DNA from: Desulfurococcales archaeon
GTDB taxonomy: Archaea; Thermoproteota; Thermoprotei_A; Sulfolobales; NBVN01
NCBI GenBank assembly: GCA_021160415.1
Contig: JAGHCP010000003.1
Span: 1 to 5,452, forward strand
Length of the DNA stretch: 5,452 nt
Direction of reading: 5' to 3'
Program-made: the position numbers and the translations under genes
In this document: positions 1 through 5,452 of the stretch, piece by piece
Layout: each line of letters starts with the position of its first letter
Numbering within the stretch: the first letter of the stretch is position 1
Notes under the pieces: generated by a model
What the model was told of the DNA's origin: nothing
Database searches by the model: none
The model's input: the letters and a program-made list of their open reading frames with translations, nothing else

Positions 1-60
1 ATACTTGGGATGGTGTTAGGTTATCTCCTCCTTGTCGTGATTTCAGGACTCCCCATCTGA
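1..60 (+). CDS. C-terminal end of a hydrophobic membrane protein, probably the A-type ATP synthase proteolipid (K/c subunit); 5' end outside window
   Basis: Frame 1 is open from the first base to a TGA at 58-60 and encodes ILGMVLGYLLLVVISGLPI. This is 19 residues with no charge, reading like the end of a transmembrane helix. It stops 15 bases before the atpE start. In many archaeal operons the gene just before atpE is atpK, the ring-forming c subunit, which ends in a membrane helix. The other membrane gene, atpI, usually ends in a more polar tail, so atpK fits better. The conserved ion-binding carboxylate and the rest of the protein lie outside the window, so identity rests on position and hydrophobicity alone. 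Confidence 0.5.
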   Translation: MLGMVLGYLLLVVISGLPI

Positions 61-61
61 C

Positions 62-69
62 GGAGGAGG
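62..69 (+). promoter_or_regulatory. Ribosome binding site that selects the GTG start of atpE
   Basis: GGAGGAGG is a strong Shine-Dalgarno match ending six bases before the GTG at 76. A nearer ATG at 71-73 is one base from the motif and in another frame, where it meets TAG at 140-142. Spacing and frame therefore both favour GTG at 76 as the real start. Confidence 0.75.
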
Positions 70-75
70 AATGCA

Positions 76-672
76 GTGGGACTTGAATCCCTCAGAGATG
101 CTGTGTTGGCGAAGGCGGAGGAGAAGGCCAAGAGGGTATTAGAAGAGGCGGAGGAGAAGGCCAAGTCCATTCTGGAAGAGGCTCAGAAGGAATACGAGAG
201 GAGGCTGCAAGCCGCTAAGGAAAACACACTGAGGGAACTTGAGGAGGAGGAATTTAGGAAGTACACGGCGAAGCTTAAGGAACTAAATGAGGAAATACTG
301 AAAGTCAAAAGGGAAATACTTAACGACCTCCTCAACACTGCTAAGGAAAAAATAGCCTCACTGAGCGCGGAGGAAAGGAAGAACTCTCTGAAGAACCTTC
401 TGGAAGAAGCCCTGCATCAAGGTGTTGTTAAGGGGGACTTCATAATCTACGTTGTGAATAAAGACGTCGAGTTGGTTAAGGATGTTGCTAGGGAGTTAGG
501 GGTTGATGGAAGACTGAAGGAAGTTAAGACACTGTCAGACAGCTACGTTGGCGGACTCATCGTTGAGAGCGCTGAGGGAGATGCAGCTGTGGACAGCACA
601 TATTACACAAGGCTCGATAGGGCGTTGAGAGCTCTATACGATAAGCTCAACAAAGAGTTGTTTAAAGGGTAG
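76..672 (+). CDS. atpE: A-type ATP synthase subunit E (peripheral stalk)
   Basis: Encodes 198 residues, normal for archaeal subunit E. With subunit H it forms the peripheral stalk that holds the catalytic head still against the turning central stalk; it is soluble and sits at the membrane's cytoplasmic side. The first ~100 residues are a highly charged Glu/Lys/Ala coiled coil, with an 11-residue unit repeated at residues 15-25 (EEKAKRVLEEA) and 26-36 (EEKAKSILEEA), the hendecad pattern of right-handed stalk coiled coils. The C-terminal half is globular and carries the family signature YVGGLIVESAEGDAAVDSTY, followed by a helix starting TRLDRA. The GTG start has a GGAGGAGG site six bases upstream and gives a typical N-terminus. 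The gene follows the probable proteolipid gene by 15 bases and precedes atpC by 6. Subunit H is not in the window. Confidence 0.93.
   Translation: MGLESLRDAVLAKAEEKAKRVLEEAEEKAKSILEEAQKEYERRLQAAKENTLRELEEEEFRKYTAKLKELNEEILKVKREILNDLLNTAKEKIASLSAEERKNSLKNLLEEALHQGVVKGDFIIYVVNKDVELVKDVARELGVDGRLKEVKTLSDSYVGGLIVESAEGDAAVDSTYYTRLDRALRALYDKLNKELFKG
113..165 (+). repeat. Tandem 33-base in-frame repeat in the atpE coiled coil
   Basis: The 20-base string at 113-132 recurs exactly at 146-165, an offset of 33 bases or 11 codons. The encoded 11-residue units differ only at two residues (Arg-Val versus Ser-Ile). The match at DNA level, including codon choice, suggests a fairly recent in-frame duplication of one hendecad rather than only convergent coiled-coil composition. 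Confidence 0.75.
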
Positions 673-678
673 GGGTCA

Positions 679-1629
679 ATGCCCTCTATAAATGATATAA
701 AGTTTTTAAGCAGGGTGAAACTTCTCGTAGACAGAACCTTAGCGCCTTCACGAATAGAAGGCCTTAGGAGTTACTCCCTCACCAAGCTTCCAGAGCTCGT
801 AGCGGCGCTTGCAGGCACTGACGTTCTTAATTGCATTCAAACACACTTCAAGCTCGATGAACTTCCCAACCTGAGCGATATTTATGAGAAGCTACTGAGT
901 TGCTGGCTTACAGAAATTGAGGAAAACATCAAGCTGATTCAACCCTCAAAGGAGGTTGTTGATCTCTTCGACGTCTTCAAGTCGCGTTACGTGATTAATT
1001 CATTGTTTTACGCTCTTCAGCTAGACAACCTTCCTGAATACCCCTTATTGAGTGATGTTGCGGAGGCGGTTCAGAAATCCTCAAGCATGAAAGACCTAAT
1101 AAGGAATCTCCAGAAGTTGGAGTTCAGGGTACCTGAATTCATATATGAAGTGCTGAGGAGTCACTCCAGCAAATCATTGAGAGAGGTCGACGAATTCTCA
1201 CTTTACGAGGAATTAACTAAGAGATACTGGGACGCGTTGCTGGATGTGGTGAAACATAACAGGAGGTCTGCTTCGTGTGTGAAGCATCTCGCAGCGGTTG
1301 ACTCTGCCTTGAAAGCTTTGAGGGCGGGATCCAGCATCAAAGACATTACCTCACGTTTCCCGCCGAGGCTTCAAGCCGTTATCACTTCCGCTGGAAATTC
1401 CCTAACGGCGGAGGAACTCGTAGATCTTTCTGGCATTATTGTGTGTGATGAGGCTCTCTCACTTGAAAGCGTTTCAATATCCACTTTTCTCAGATATCTT
1501 CTCTTAAAGGATTGGGAAACCCTTTTCGTATCCTACCTCCTTAACATGATAAGGATGGGTTTCCCTGACTCCCACATCCAGGAAAGACTAGGTGAGGTGG
1601 TTAAGTATTATGAGTCACTTACCCGCTAA
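679..1629 (+). CDS. atpC: A-type ATP synthase subunit C (central-stalk socket, V-type AC39/d-like)
   Basis: Encodes 316 residues, close to the length of known A/V-type C subunits. In this family the funnel-shaped all-helical protein sits on the membrane c-ring and receives the central rotor shaft (D and F). No membrane segment is visible and the protein looks helical throughout. Recognisable family features are DVFKSRYVINSLFYALQL (about residues 94-111), matching the aromatic/Asp-rich helix of the AC39 fold. The C-terminal stretch FLRYLLLKDWETLFVSYLL, then a GFPDSHIQERL helix, matches the family's last repeat, which normally reads as a Glu-rich helix then a G-x-P turn. Sequence is otherwise divergent, so the call rests partly on its place between atpE and atpF. 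The ATG at 679 follows the atpE stop closely, with purine-rich AAAGGG at 664-669 as the likely ribosome site. Its 3' end overlaps atpF by 20 bases. Confidence 0.85.
   Translation: MPSINDIKFLSRVKLLVDRTLAPSRIEGLRSYSLTKLPELVAALAGTDVLNCIQTHFKLDELPNLSDIYEKLLSCWLTEIEENIKLIQPSKEVVDLFDVFKSRYVINSLFYALQLDNLPEYPLLSDVAEAVQKSSSMKDLIRNLQKLEFRVPEFIYEVLRSHSSKSLREVDEFSLYEELTKRYWDALLDVVKHNRRSASCVKHLAAVDSALKALRAGSSIKDITSRFPPRLQAVITSAGNSLTAEELVDLSGIIVCDEALSLESVSISTFLRYLLLKDWETLFVSYLLNMIRMGFPDSHIQERLGEVVKYYESLTR
1594..1599 (+). promoter_or_regulatory. Ribosome binding site for atpF, inside the end of atpC
   Basis: GAGGTG lies 10 bases before the ATG at 1610. It overlaps an in-frame upstream GTG at 1592, which has no comparable site of its own. 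This favours the ATG and trims six residues (MRWLSI in the longer reading) that are not typical of subunit F. Confidence 0.65.
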
Positions 1630-1960
1630 GAAGGAATTAGCCGTGATAGGTGACGAGCTCTTCGTCACCGGCTTCAGGCTTGCTGGGGTGTCCCATACCT
1701 ACGTTGTGGATCTGACTAAGACCGAAGTCCTCCTGAGAGAGGAGCTCAGGGACTTTCTCTCGAAGGCCTTTGAGGATTCGGATGTGGGGGTCGTGATTAT
1801 TCAGGATGAACTTCGGAGGTTCGCTGAGGCCTTCCAGCAGACCTCAGAGCGTCCCTTAATCGTGTACCTGCCTTCGGGTAGGAAGGTGGGCGAAATGAAC
1901 GTGCGTGAGTACTACGCTTCGCTCGTTAGGTCTTATTTAGGTATAAGTTTGGAGGTGTGA
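1610..1960 (+). CDS. atpF: A-type ATP synthase subunit F (central stalk)
   Basis: Encodes 116 residues from the ATG at 1610, near the ~100-residue size of the family. Subunit F pairs with subunit D in the rotor shaft and can affect coupling. The protein starts MSHLPAKKELAVIGDELFVT, with the family's beta-strand then GD turn (AVIGDELFVTGFRLAGV). This is followed by a short helical region and a second strand VGVVIIQDEL, the equivalent of the usual I-x-x-x-I-A-x-x-I segment. A third strand, RPLIVYLPS, precedes the C-terminal helix. This alternating layout is the Rossmann-like fold of V/A-type F subunits. An upstream GTG at 1592 would add six residues but lacks a ribosome site. The gene overlaps atpC by 20 bases and ends at TGA 1958-1960, so it is probably translated by coupling with both neighbours. 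Confidence 0.9.
   Translation: MSHLPAKKELAVIGDELFVTGFRLAGVSHTYVVDLTKTEVLLREELRDFLSKAFEDSDVGVVIIQDELRRFAEAFQQTSERPLIVYLPSGRKVGEMNVREYYASLVRSYLGISLEV
1951..1957 (+). promoter_or_regulatory. Ribosome binding site that sets the atpA start at GTG 1966
   Basis: GGAGGTG is a near-ideal Shine-Dalgarno sequence and lies in the last codons of atpF. It runs into the GTG at 1957, so that codon cannot be its start. The next in-frame GTG, at 1966, is eight bases downstream of the motif and gives MVVGKIRRVSGPLVVAEG, closely matching the usual N-terminus of archaeal A subunits. Confidence 0.8.
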
Positions 1961-1965
1961 TATCG

Positions 1966-4900
1966 GTGGTAGTAGGTAAGATCAGGAGGGTTTCAGGACC
2001 CTTAGTAGTGGCTGAAGGGATGAGAGGCTCGATGGTGTATGAAGTCGTCAATGTGGGTGATGAGAAGCTAATAGGAGAGATCATAGGGCTTCAAGGGGAT
2101 AGGGCTTTCATGCAGGTCTACGAGGATACGTCAGGTCTTAAGGTGGGGGAACCTGTTGAGGGGACAGGCCACCTCCTCTCAGCCGAGTTAGGCCCTGGAA
2201 TAGTGGGTAAGGTTTTCGATGGTCTCCAGCGCCCCCTCTCGGAACTAGGGGACCTCATAGGCCCCTTCATCAAGAAGGGGGTTAAAGTTACTTCCCTCCC
2301 ACGCAACGTGAAGTGGAGTTTCAAAAGGAATGATGAGCTGAAACCTGGAGATAAGGTCGAGCCGGGAGTGGTGCTAGGGACCGTTCAAGAGACGCCGATC
2401 CTTGAACACAGAATAATGGTTCCGCCAGGCGTTAAGGGTGTGCTGAAGGAACTCGCCCCAGACGGGGACTACACCATTGAGGAAACTATAGCCGTAGTTG
2501 ACGTCGGTGGAGGCGGGCTTAAGGAGCTGCAGATGATGCATAGATGGCCTGTAAGGAAGCCCAGGCCCTACAACAGGAGGTTGGAGCCTGTGGAGCCCTT
2601 AATTACTGGGACGAGAATCCTTGATATGCTCTTCCCCATAGCTAGAGGAGGTAAGGCCGCAGTACCCGGCGGCTTCGGTAGCGGTAAGTGTGTGGTGCCT
2701 GGAACCCCCGTGTTGTTGGGTGATGGAAGCATCAAAATTATCGATGAGATCTTCAGGGAAGCTAAAGGAGGAAAACCTGACGAAACACTCCCTGAGGAAG
2801 TTTACGAGTTAAAGGAGCCCCTACATGTTATAGGTTTCGACGGCACTAAGCTAAGGCCTGTAAAAGCAACACACGTATATAGAGGCTTCACCGACAGGAT
2901 CATCAAAGTAAGAACCGCGACGGGTAGAGTCATTGAGGTAACACCAGAGCATAAGCTACCAGTGTTTAACTCGGACGGAAGTATTTCCGAGGTTAAGGCA
3001 AAGAACTTGGAGCCTGGCATGTTCTTAGTGGTTCCGAAAGTTATTAGGGTTAATAAAGCTGAGGCCACTATCGGGGAGAAGTTGCTTGCTGAGCTAAGCA
3101 GGTATAACAACATCTACAGCAAGGATGAAGACACTAATAAGGAGGTCAAGGAGATTCTCAAAGAGCTTTACAGGGATAGCAGGGAACTATTTAATAAAGT
3201 CCTTAAAGCCTCAGGCCTAGCTAAGGAGACCGTGAAAGGAATTATGTATCAGGCAAACAGGTCCGTTCCTCTCAAGCTAATATTAGCGCTGCGAGCTATA
3301 GCGGGTAAGGAAATAAAGCTACCTTCCAGAGTCGCTGCCGCTAAAAGCAACAAGGTAGTTAACGTCCCCCACATAATCACGGAGGAATTAGCTGAACTCC
3401 TCGGGCTGGTAATATCTGACGGTGCGATCGTCAATAACCATGTCAGGTTCTTCAACAACGACCCAAGTCTCCGTTCGAGGTTCTTAGAACTAATGAGGAC
3501 TGTTTTCGGCGTCGATGGCGTGGAGAAATCCTTTAGAACCGTTGAAGGCGTGGAGATCCACTCATCAGTAGTTGCTAAGATGCTCAAGGCCCTAGGAATA
3601 CCAGCCCGGAGAAAATCAAGAAGCTGCGCAGTACCTCCCGAGGTATTAAGTGCTGATGAATCCGTTGTGGGTGCATTCATCCGGGGGCTCTTCCTAGGCG
3701 ACGGTTCAATGAGTGGAAACACCCTAGAATTCACTAGTGCTTCTGAAAAGCTCATAACTGGAGTTGCTTACCTCCTTTCACGATTAGGTATACTCTACTC
3801 CGTGAACCTCAGCAATAGAAAGAACAGGCTATTTATCACGGGTGTCGATGAACTGAGGAAGTTCTACAGCAAGGTTCTTGCGGGGGTAGAGATAACCGAC
3901 AAAGTGAGGAAGGTCAGGACCTATATCGCAACGCATAAGAGTGGAAGGATCGCTAGAGAAGTTATTCCCGTGGATTCCTCAATACTTAGGAAGATCTACC
4001 TCCTCATATCTAAGAGAAAGCTTGAGGGTGCTGGGATCCACGTCGGGAACCAAATATATCAAGGGGAGAACATAACCGCACCCACAATAGCTAAGGTACT
4101 TTCACTTATTCCTCCAGACACCGAAGTCGCGCCGCAAGCCACCGTGGCAATTAAGTACCTCAGGAGGATCCTCACGCTTCTGAATCAAGTGTCGCTGGAT
4201 AGAATAGAATCCGTTGAGGTGGAGGAGAAGAAGACCGTTGTGTATGACTTGGTAGTTCCTGAGACCCACAACTTCGTAGGTGGGAAAGCCCCGGTAATTT
4301 ACCACAACACGGTGCTCTTGCAAACCCTTACTAAGTGGGCGAGGACCCAGCTCAACATCTACGTTGGTTGCGGTGAGAGAGGTAATGAGATGTCGGACGC
4401 TCTCCACAGCTTCCTTAAGCTCAAGGATCCGAAGTCAGGCAGACCCTTAGCTGAGAAGGCCGTGTTCATAGCTAACACCTCCAACATGCCCGTAGCGGCT
4501 AGGGAGACCAGCGTCTTCCTAGGCGTCACGATAGGCGAGTACTTCAGGGACATGGGATACGACGTGCTGATGGTGGCTGACTCCACGTCCAGATGGGCTG
4601 AGGCGATGAGGGAAATCAGCGCTAGACTGGAGGAGATGCCTGGTGAGGAGGGCTTCCCTGCTTACCTCGGCTCCAGGCTGGCAGAATTCTATGAGAGGTC
4701 GGGGAGGGTTGTGTGTTCGGGGAGTCCTGAGAGGAACGGGTCACTAACTATCGTAGGTGCTGTCTCACCGCCTGGAGCTGACTTCAGCGAGCCGGTCACT
4801 CAGAACACTCTGAGGTACATAGGTACTTTAATAGCGCTGGACATAGCCCTTGCGAATAGGAGGCACTTCCCAGCAGTCAGTTGGCTAACCAGCTACTCCC

Positions 4901-5358
4901 TATACGTTGAAACCGTTGAGAGGTGGTGGAGGAACGTCTTCACGGACTGGCTCCAGGTAAGGAATGAGGCCCTAAAAATCCTGCAAAGGGAGAACGAGTT
5001 AATGGAGATCGTGAGGCTGGTCGGTCCAGACGCTCTCCCCGACGACGACAAGCTCCTCCTAGACGCTGCGAGGATGATTAGGGAGGACTTCCTACAGCAG
5101 AATGCTTTCCACCCCGTCGACGCCTACAGCCCACCTGAGAAAACGGTGCTGATGCTTAAAGTGATCCTGGAGTTCTACTCTCAAGCCACTAAAGCCCTAT
5201 CCTCCGGTGTGCCGTTAACCAAGATCAGGGAATTACCCGTGAGGACCAAGATAGCCAGGATGAAGGAGGTGCCTGGGACGGAGTTCAGAACCCATTACGA
5301 GAACCTCATGAAGGAAATCAAGGATGAGTTTTCTGCTTTAATAGGGGGTGGTGCGTGA
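1966..5358 (+). CDS. atpA: A-type ATP synthase catalytic subunit A, precursor interrupted by an intein
   Basis: The 1130-residue precursor is 590 residues of A subunit plus a 540-residue intein (residues 242-781). Subunit A binds and makes or splits ATP in the A3B3 head on the cytoplasmic side of the membrane. Domains in order: N-terminal barrel with GPLVVAEGMRGSMVYEVV; the A-specific non-homologous region with KPGDKVEPGVVLGTVQETP and HRIMVPPGVKGVLKELAPDG; the P-loop GGFGSGK (235-241), completed by Thr after splicing. The C-extein begins TVLLQTLTKW and carries the catalytic-loop GCGERGNE (Glu is spliced residue 264) and Walker B DVLMVADSTSRWAEAMREIS (Asp 332). The sequence SPPGADFSEPVTQNTLRYIG and RRHFPAVSWLTSYSLY follow, then a helical C-terminal domain. 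All core catalytic residues are present. The second P-loop residue is Gly where archaeal homologues usually have Pro. A GTG at 1957 would add three residues but overlaps the ribosome site. The stop overlaps atpB by one base. Confidence 0.96.
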   Translation: MVVGKIRRVSGPLVVAEGMRGSMVYEVVNVGDEKLIGEIIGLQGDRAFMQVYEDTSGLKVGEPVEGTGHLLSAELGPGIVGKVFDGLQRPLSELGDLIGPFIKKGVKVTSLPRNVKWSFKRNDELKPGDKVEPGVVLGTVQETPILEHRIMVPPGVKGVLKELAPDGDYTIEETIAVVDVGGGGLKELQMMHRWPVRKPRPYNRRLEPVEPLITGTRILDMLFPIARGGKAAVPGGFGSGKCVVPGTPVLLGDGSIKIIDEIFREAKGGKPDETLPEEVYELKEPLHVIGFDGTKLRPVKATHVYRGFTDRIIKVRTATGRVIEVTPEHKLPVFNSDGSISEVKAKNLEPGMFLVVPKVIRVNKAEATIGEKLLAELSRYNNIYSKDEDTNKEVKEILKELYRDSRELFNKVLKASGLAKETVKGIMYQANRSVPLKLILALRAIAGKEIKLPSRVAAAKSNKVVNVPHIITEELAELLGLVISDGAIVNNHVRFFNNDPSLRSRFLELMRTVFGVDGVEKSFRTVEGVEIHSSVVAKMLKALGIPARRKSRSCAVPPEVLSADESVVGAFIRGLFLGDGSMSGNTLEFTSASEKLITGVAYLLSRLGILYSVNLSNRKNRLFITGVDELRKFYSKVLAGVEITDKVRKVRTYIATHKSGRIAREVIPVDSSILRKIYLLISKRKLEGAGIHVGNQIYQGENITAPTIAKVLSLIPPDTEVAPQATVAIKYLRRILTLLNQVSLDRIESVEVEEKKTVVYDLVVPETHNFVGGKAPVIYHNTVLLQTLTKWARTQLNIYVGCGERGNEMSDALHSFLKLKDPKSGRPLAEKAVFIANTSNMPVAARETSVFLGVTIGEYFRDMGYDVLMVADSTSRWAEAMREISARLEEMPGEEGFPAYLGSRLAEFYERSGRVVCSGSPERNGSLTIVGAVSPPGADFSEPVTQNTLRYIGTLIALDIALANRRHFPAVSWLTSYSLYVETVERWWRNVFTDWLQVRNEALKILQRENELMEIVRLVGPDALPDDDKLLLDAARMIREDFLQQNAFHPVDAYSPPEKTVLMLKVILEFYSQATKALSSGVPLTKIRELPVRTKIARMKEVPGTEFRTHYENLMKEIKDEFSALIGGGA
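2668..2688 (+). other. Walker A P-loop, N-terminal half (GGFGSGK), split by the intein
   Basis: Codons encode GGFGSGK, with the Thr that coordinates Mg-ATP encoded at 4309-4311 after the intein. The join makes GGFGSGKT. Archaeal A subunits normally read GPFGSGKT, and eukaryotic V-ATPases GAFGCGKT, so Gly at the second position is a variant of the structurally important Pro. Confidence 0.9.
3187..3300 (+). other. Possible helix-turn-helix-like DNA-contact segment before the endonuclease
   Basis: Intein residues 167-204 read LFNKVLKASGLAKETVKGI, then MYQANRSVPLKLILALRAI. This resembles the G-[LI]-x-x-x-T-[LV]-x-x-[IYL]-[LM] plus x-P-x-x-x-[LI] pattern of small helical modules often found beside LAGLIDADG domains in archaeal inteins. 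Assignment is by eye only. Confidence 0.45.
3361..3912 (+). other. LAGLIDADG (DOD-type) homing endonuclease domain in the intein
   Basis: This is about intein residues 225-408. First motif: LLGLVISDG (237-245, Asp244). Second motif: FIRGLFLGDG (330-339, Asp338), then SMSGNTLEFTSAS. Both metal-binding acidic residues are present. Between them lie NNDPSLRSRFLELM, a SSVVAKMLKALGIPARRKSR block with the expected basic residue (Lys309), and VPPEVL. After motif two comes the usual LLSRLGI strand-turn. By family, the domain cuts an intein-free atpA allele at the P-loop codons so that repair copies the intein in. Nothing indicates decay: no stop, frameshift or lost catalytic residue. Confidence 0.93.
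3979..4110 (+). other. Possible second helix-turn-helix-like segment after the endonuclease
   Basis: Intein residues 431-474 include ILRKIYLLISKRKLEGAGI, then YQGENITAPTIAKVLSLI. The second part lines up without gaps with the 167-204 segment: Tyr-Gln at the same place, Leu and Ile at matching positions. The first helix is less clear. It may be a degenerate second copy of the same module. Confidence 0.35.
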
Positions 5359-5452
5359 TGGCTGAGTCCCTAAGCGTTAAGGAAGTTAGGAAAGCACTAA
5401 GCGCGAAAGGCTCGTTGCTATTCGTGGAGGCCATACCAGGCATACAGTACAA
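5358..5452 (+). CDS. atpB: A-type ATP synthase subunit B (non-catalytic nucleotide-binding), N-terminal part; 3' end outside window
   Basis: The ATG at 5358 overlaps the atpA stop as TGATG and opens a frame to the window end, 31 complete codons. The protein starts MAESLSVKEVRKALSAKG, then SLLFVEAIPGIQY. The latter matches the N-terminal barrel strand of archaeal B subunits (typically I-x-G-P-L-[LI]-F-V-E-x-V-x-G-[VI]-x-Y). B alternates with A in the A3B3 head, which fits its place directly after atpA. A G-rich GGGGGTGG stretch at 5343-5351 probably serves as ribosome site, and the one-base overlap points to translational coupling that could help keep A and B equal. Confidence 0.9.
   Translation, partial: MAESLSVKEVRKALSAKGSLLFVEAIPGIQY

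Larger units (their letters stand above)
2689..4308 (+). mobile_element. 540-residue class 1 intein with LAGLIDADG homing endonuclease, at the VMA-b site of atpA
   Basis: The in-frame insert begins at Cys1 directly after the P-loop Lys and ends at His539-Asn540 before Thr+1, matching the known archaeal VMA-b insertion point. Splicing blocks: A is CVVPGTPVLLGDGS (1-14); B is VIEVTPEHKLPVF with Thr85 and His88; the N-terminal Hint half ends near AKNLEPGMFLVVP (about 104-117). Block F is VYDLVVPETHNFVGG (Asp520, His527) and block G is APVIYHN (534-540). All residues needed for standard Cys-initiated splicing are present, so it should be active. An endonuclease sits between the halves. The protein is larger than the splicing-only A-subunit intein of Thermoplasma (roughly 170 residues as I recall), the extra length being the endonuclease and two flanking segments. 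The separate yeast-type VMA-a site is intact at 4368/4369. Confidence 0.97.

Noticed and set aside
1..75. Promoter before atpE
   Set aside because: The stretch is coding to base 60 and the remaining 15 bases hold only a ribosome site; no TATA/BRE pair with room for a leader was seen, so atpE is read from upstream.
71..142. ATG at 71 opening a 23-codon frame over the start of atpE
   Set aside because: It is one base from the ribosome site, out of frame with atpE, and ends at once with a basic, unrecognisable peptide; GTG at 76 gives the real subunit E.
1592..1609. GTG at 1592 as the atpF start
   Set aside because: It overlaps the likely ribosome site of the ATG at 1610 and adds six residues not seen in typical subunit F.
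2689..4308. Lower GC of the intein as evidence of recent foreign origin
   Set aside because: Hand counts of single 60-base rows give 42-50% GC in the intein (rows at 3061, 3121, 3241, 3901) against 53-57% in the extein (rows at 2101, 4921, 5041). But atpC rows at 1021 and 1441 give 48% and 40%, so the intein is within the range of its operon.
2689..4308. Group I or II intron, or an insertion sequence, as the explanation for the atpA insert
   Set aside because: The insert is open in frame throughout, has protein-splicing blocks at both ends, and shows no inverted repeats, target duplication or transposase motif.
2118..4586. Five reverse-strand open frames of 68-168 codons, opposite atpA
   Set aside because: They lie fully opposite a well-supported gene, show no family motifs or convincing ribosome sites, and are expected shadows of a codon-biased coding strand.

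Overview
The window lies inside an archaeal A-type (V/A-type) ATP synthase operon read on the + strand. Gene order is [hydrophobic C-terminal tail, probably proteolipid atpK] - atpE - atpC - atpF - atpA - [start of atpB]. Archaeal origin rests on the subunit set and order, strong GGAGG-type Shine-Dalgarno sites, GTG starts, and heavy use of AGG for Arg. AGG-rich, Lys/Glu-rich coding suggests a thermophile. The lineage cannot be fixed from this window; a TACK-type or euryarchaeal thermophile are both possible.

Layout: 1-60 is the end of an upstream hydrophobic protein. Positions 76-672 hold atpE, the peripheral stalk subunit, with a hendecad coiled coil. Positions 679-1629 hold atpC, the central stalk socket. 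Positions 1610-1960 hold atpF, a small central-stalk subunit. Positions 1966-5358 hold atpA, the catalytic subunit, and 5358-5452 the first 31 codons of atpB. There is no gene-free stretch longer than 15 bases. Junctions are very tight: a 20-base atpC/atpF overlap, a 5-base gap at atpF/atpA with the atpA ribosome site inside the end of atpF, and a 1-base TGATG overlap at atpA/atpB. This is a translationally coupled operon, and no promoter or terminator lies inside the window.

The striking element is a 540-residue in-frame intein (2689-4308) in atpA. It sits between Lys and Thr of the P-loop GGFGSGK/T, the insertion point known as VMA-b in archaeal A subunits. It has a complete class 1 splicing set (Cys1, TxxH block B, C-terminal His-Asn, Thr+1 extein residue). 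It also has a LAGLIDADG endonuclease with two intact motifs and two possible helix-turn-helix-like segments flanking the nuclease. Removing it gives a 590-residue A subunit of normal length with an intact nucleotide-binding site.

Together the genes encode the rotary enzyme: A and B form the catalytic head, C and F the central stalk, E (with H, not in the window) the peripheral stalk, and the proteolipid the membrane ring. Because the intein splits the P-loop, no working catalytic head can form until splicing is complete.
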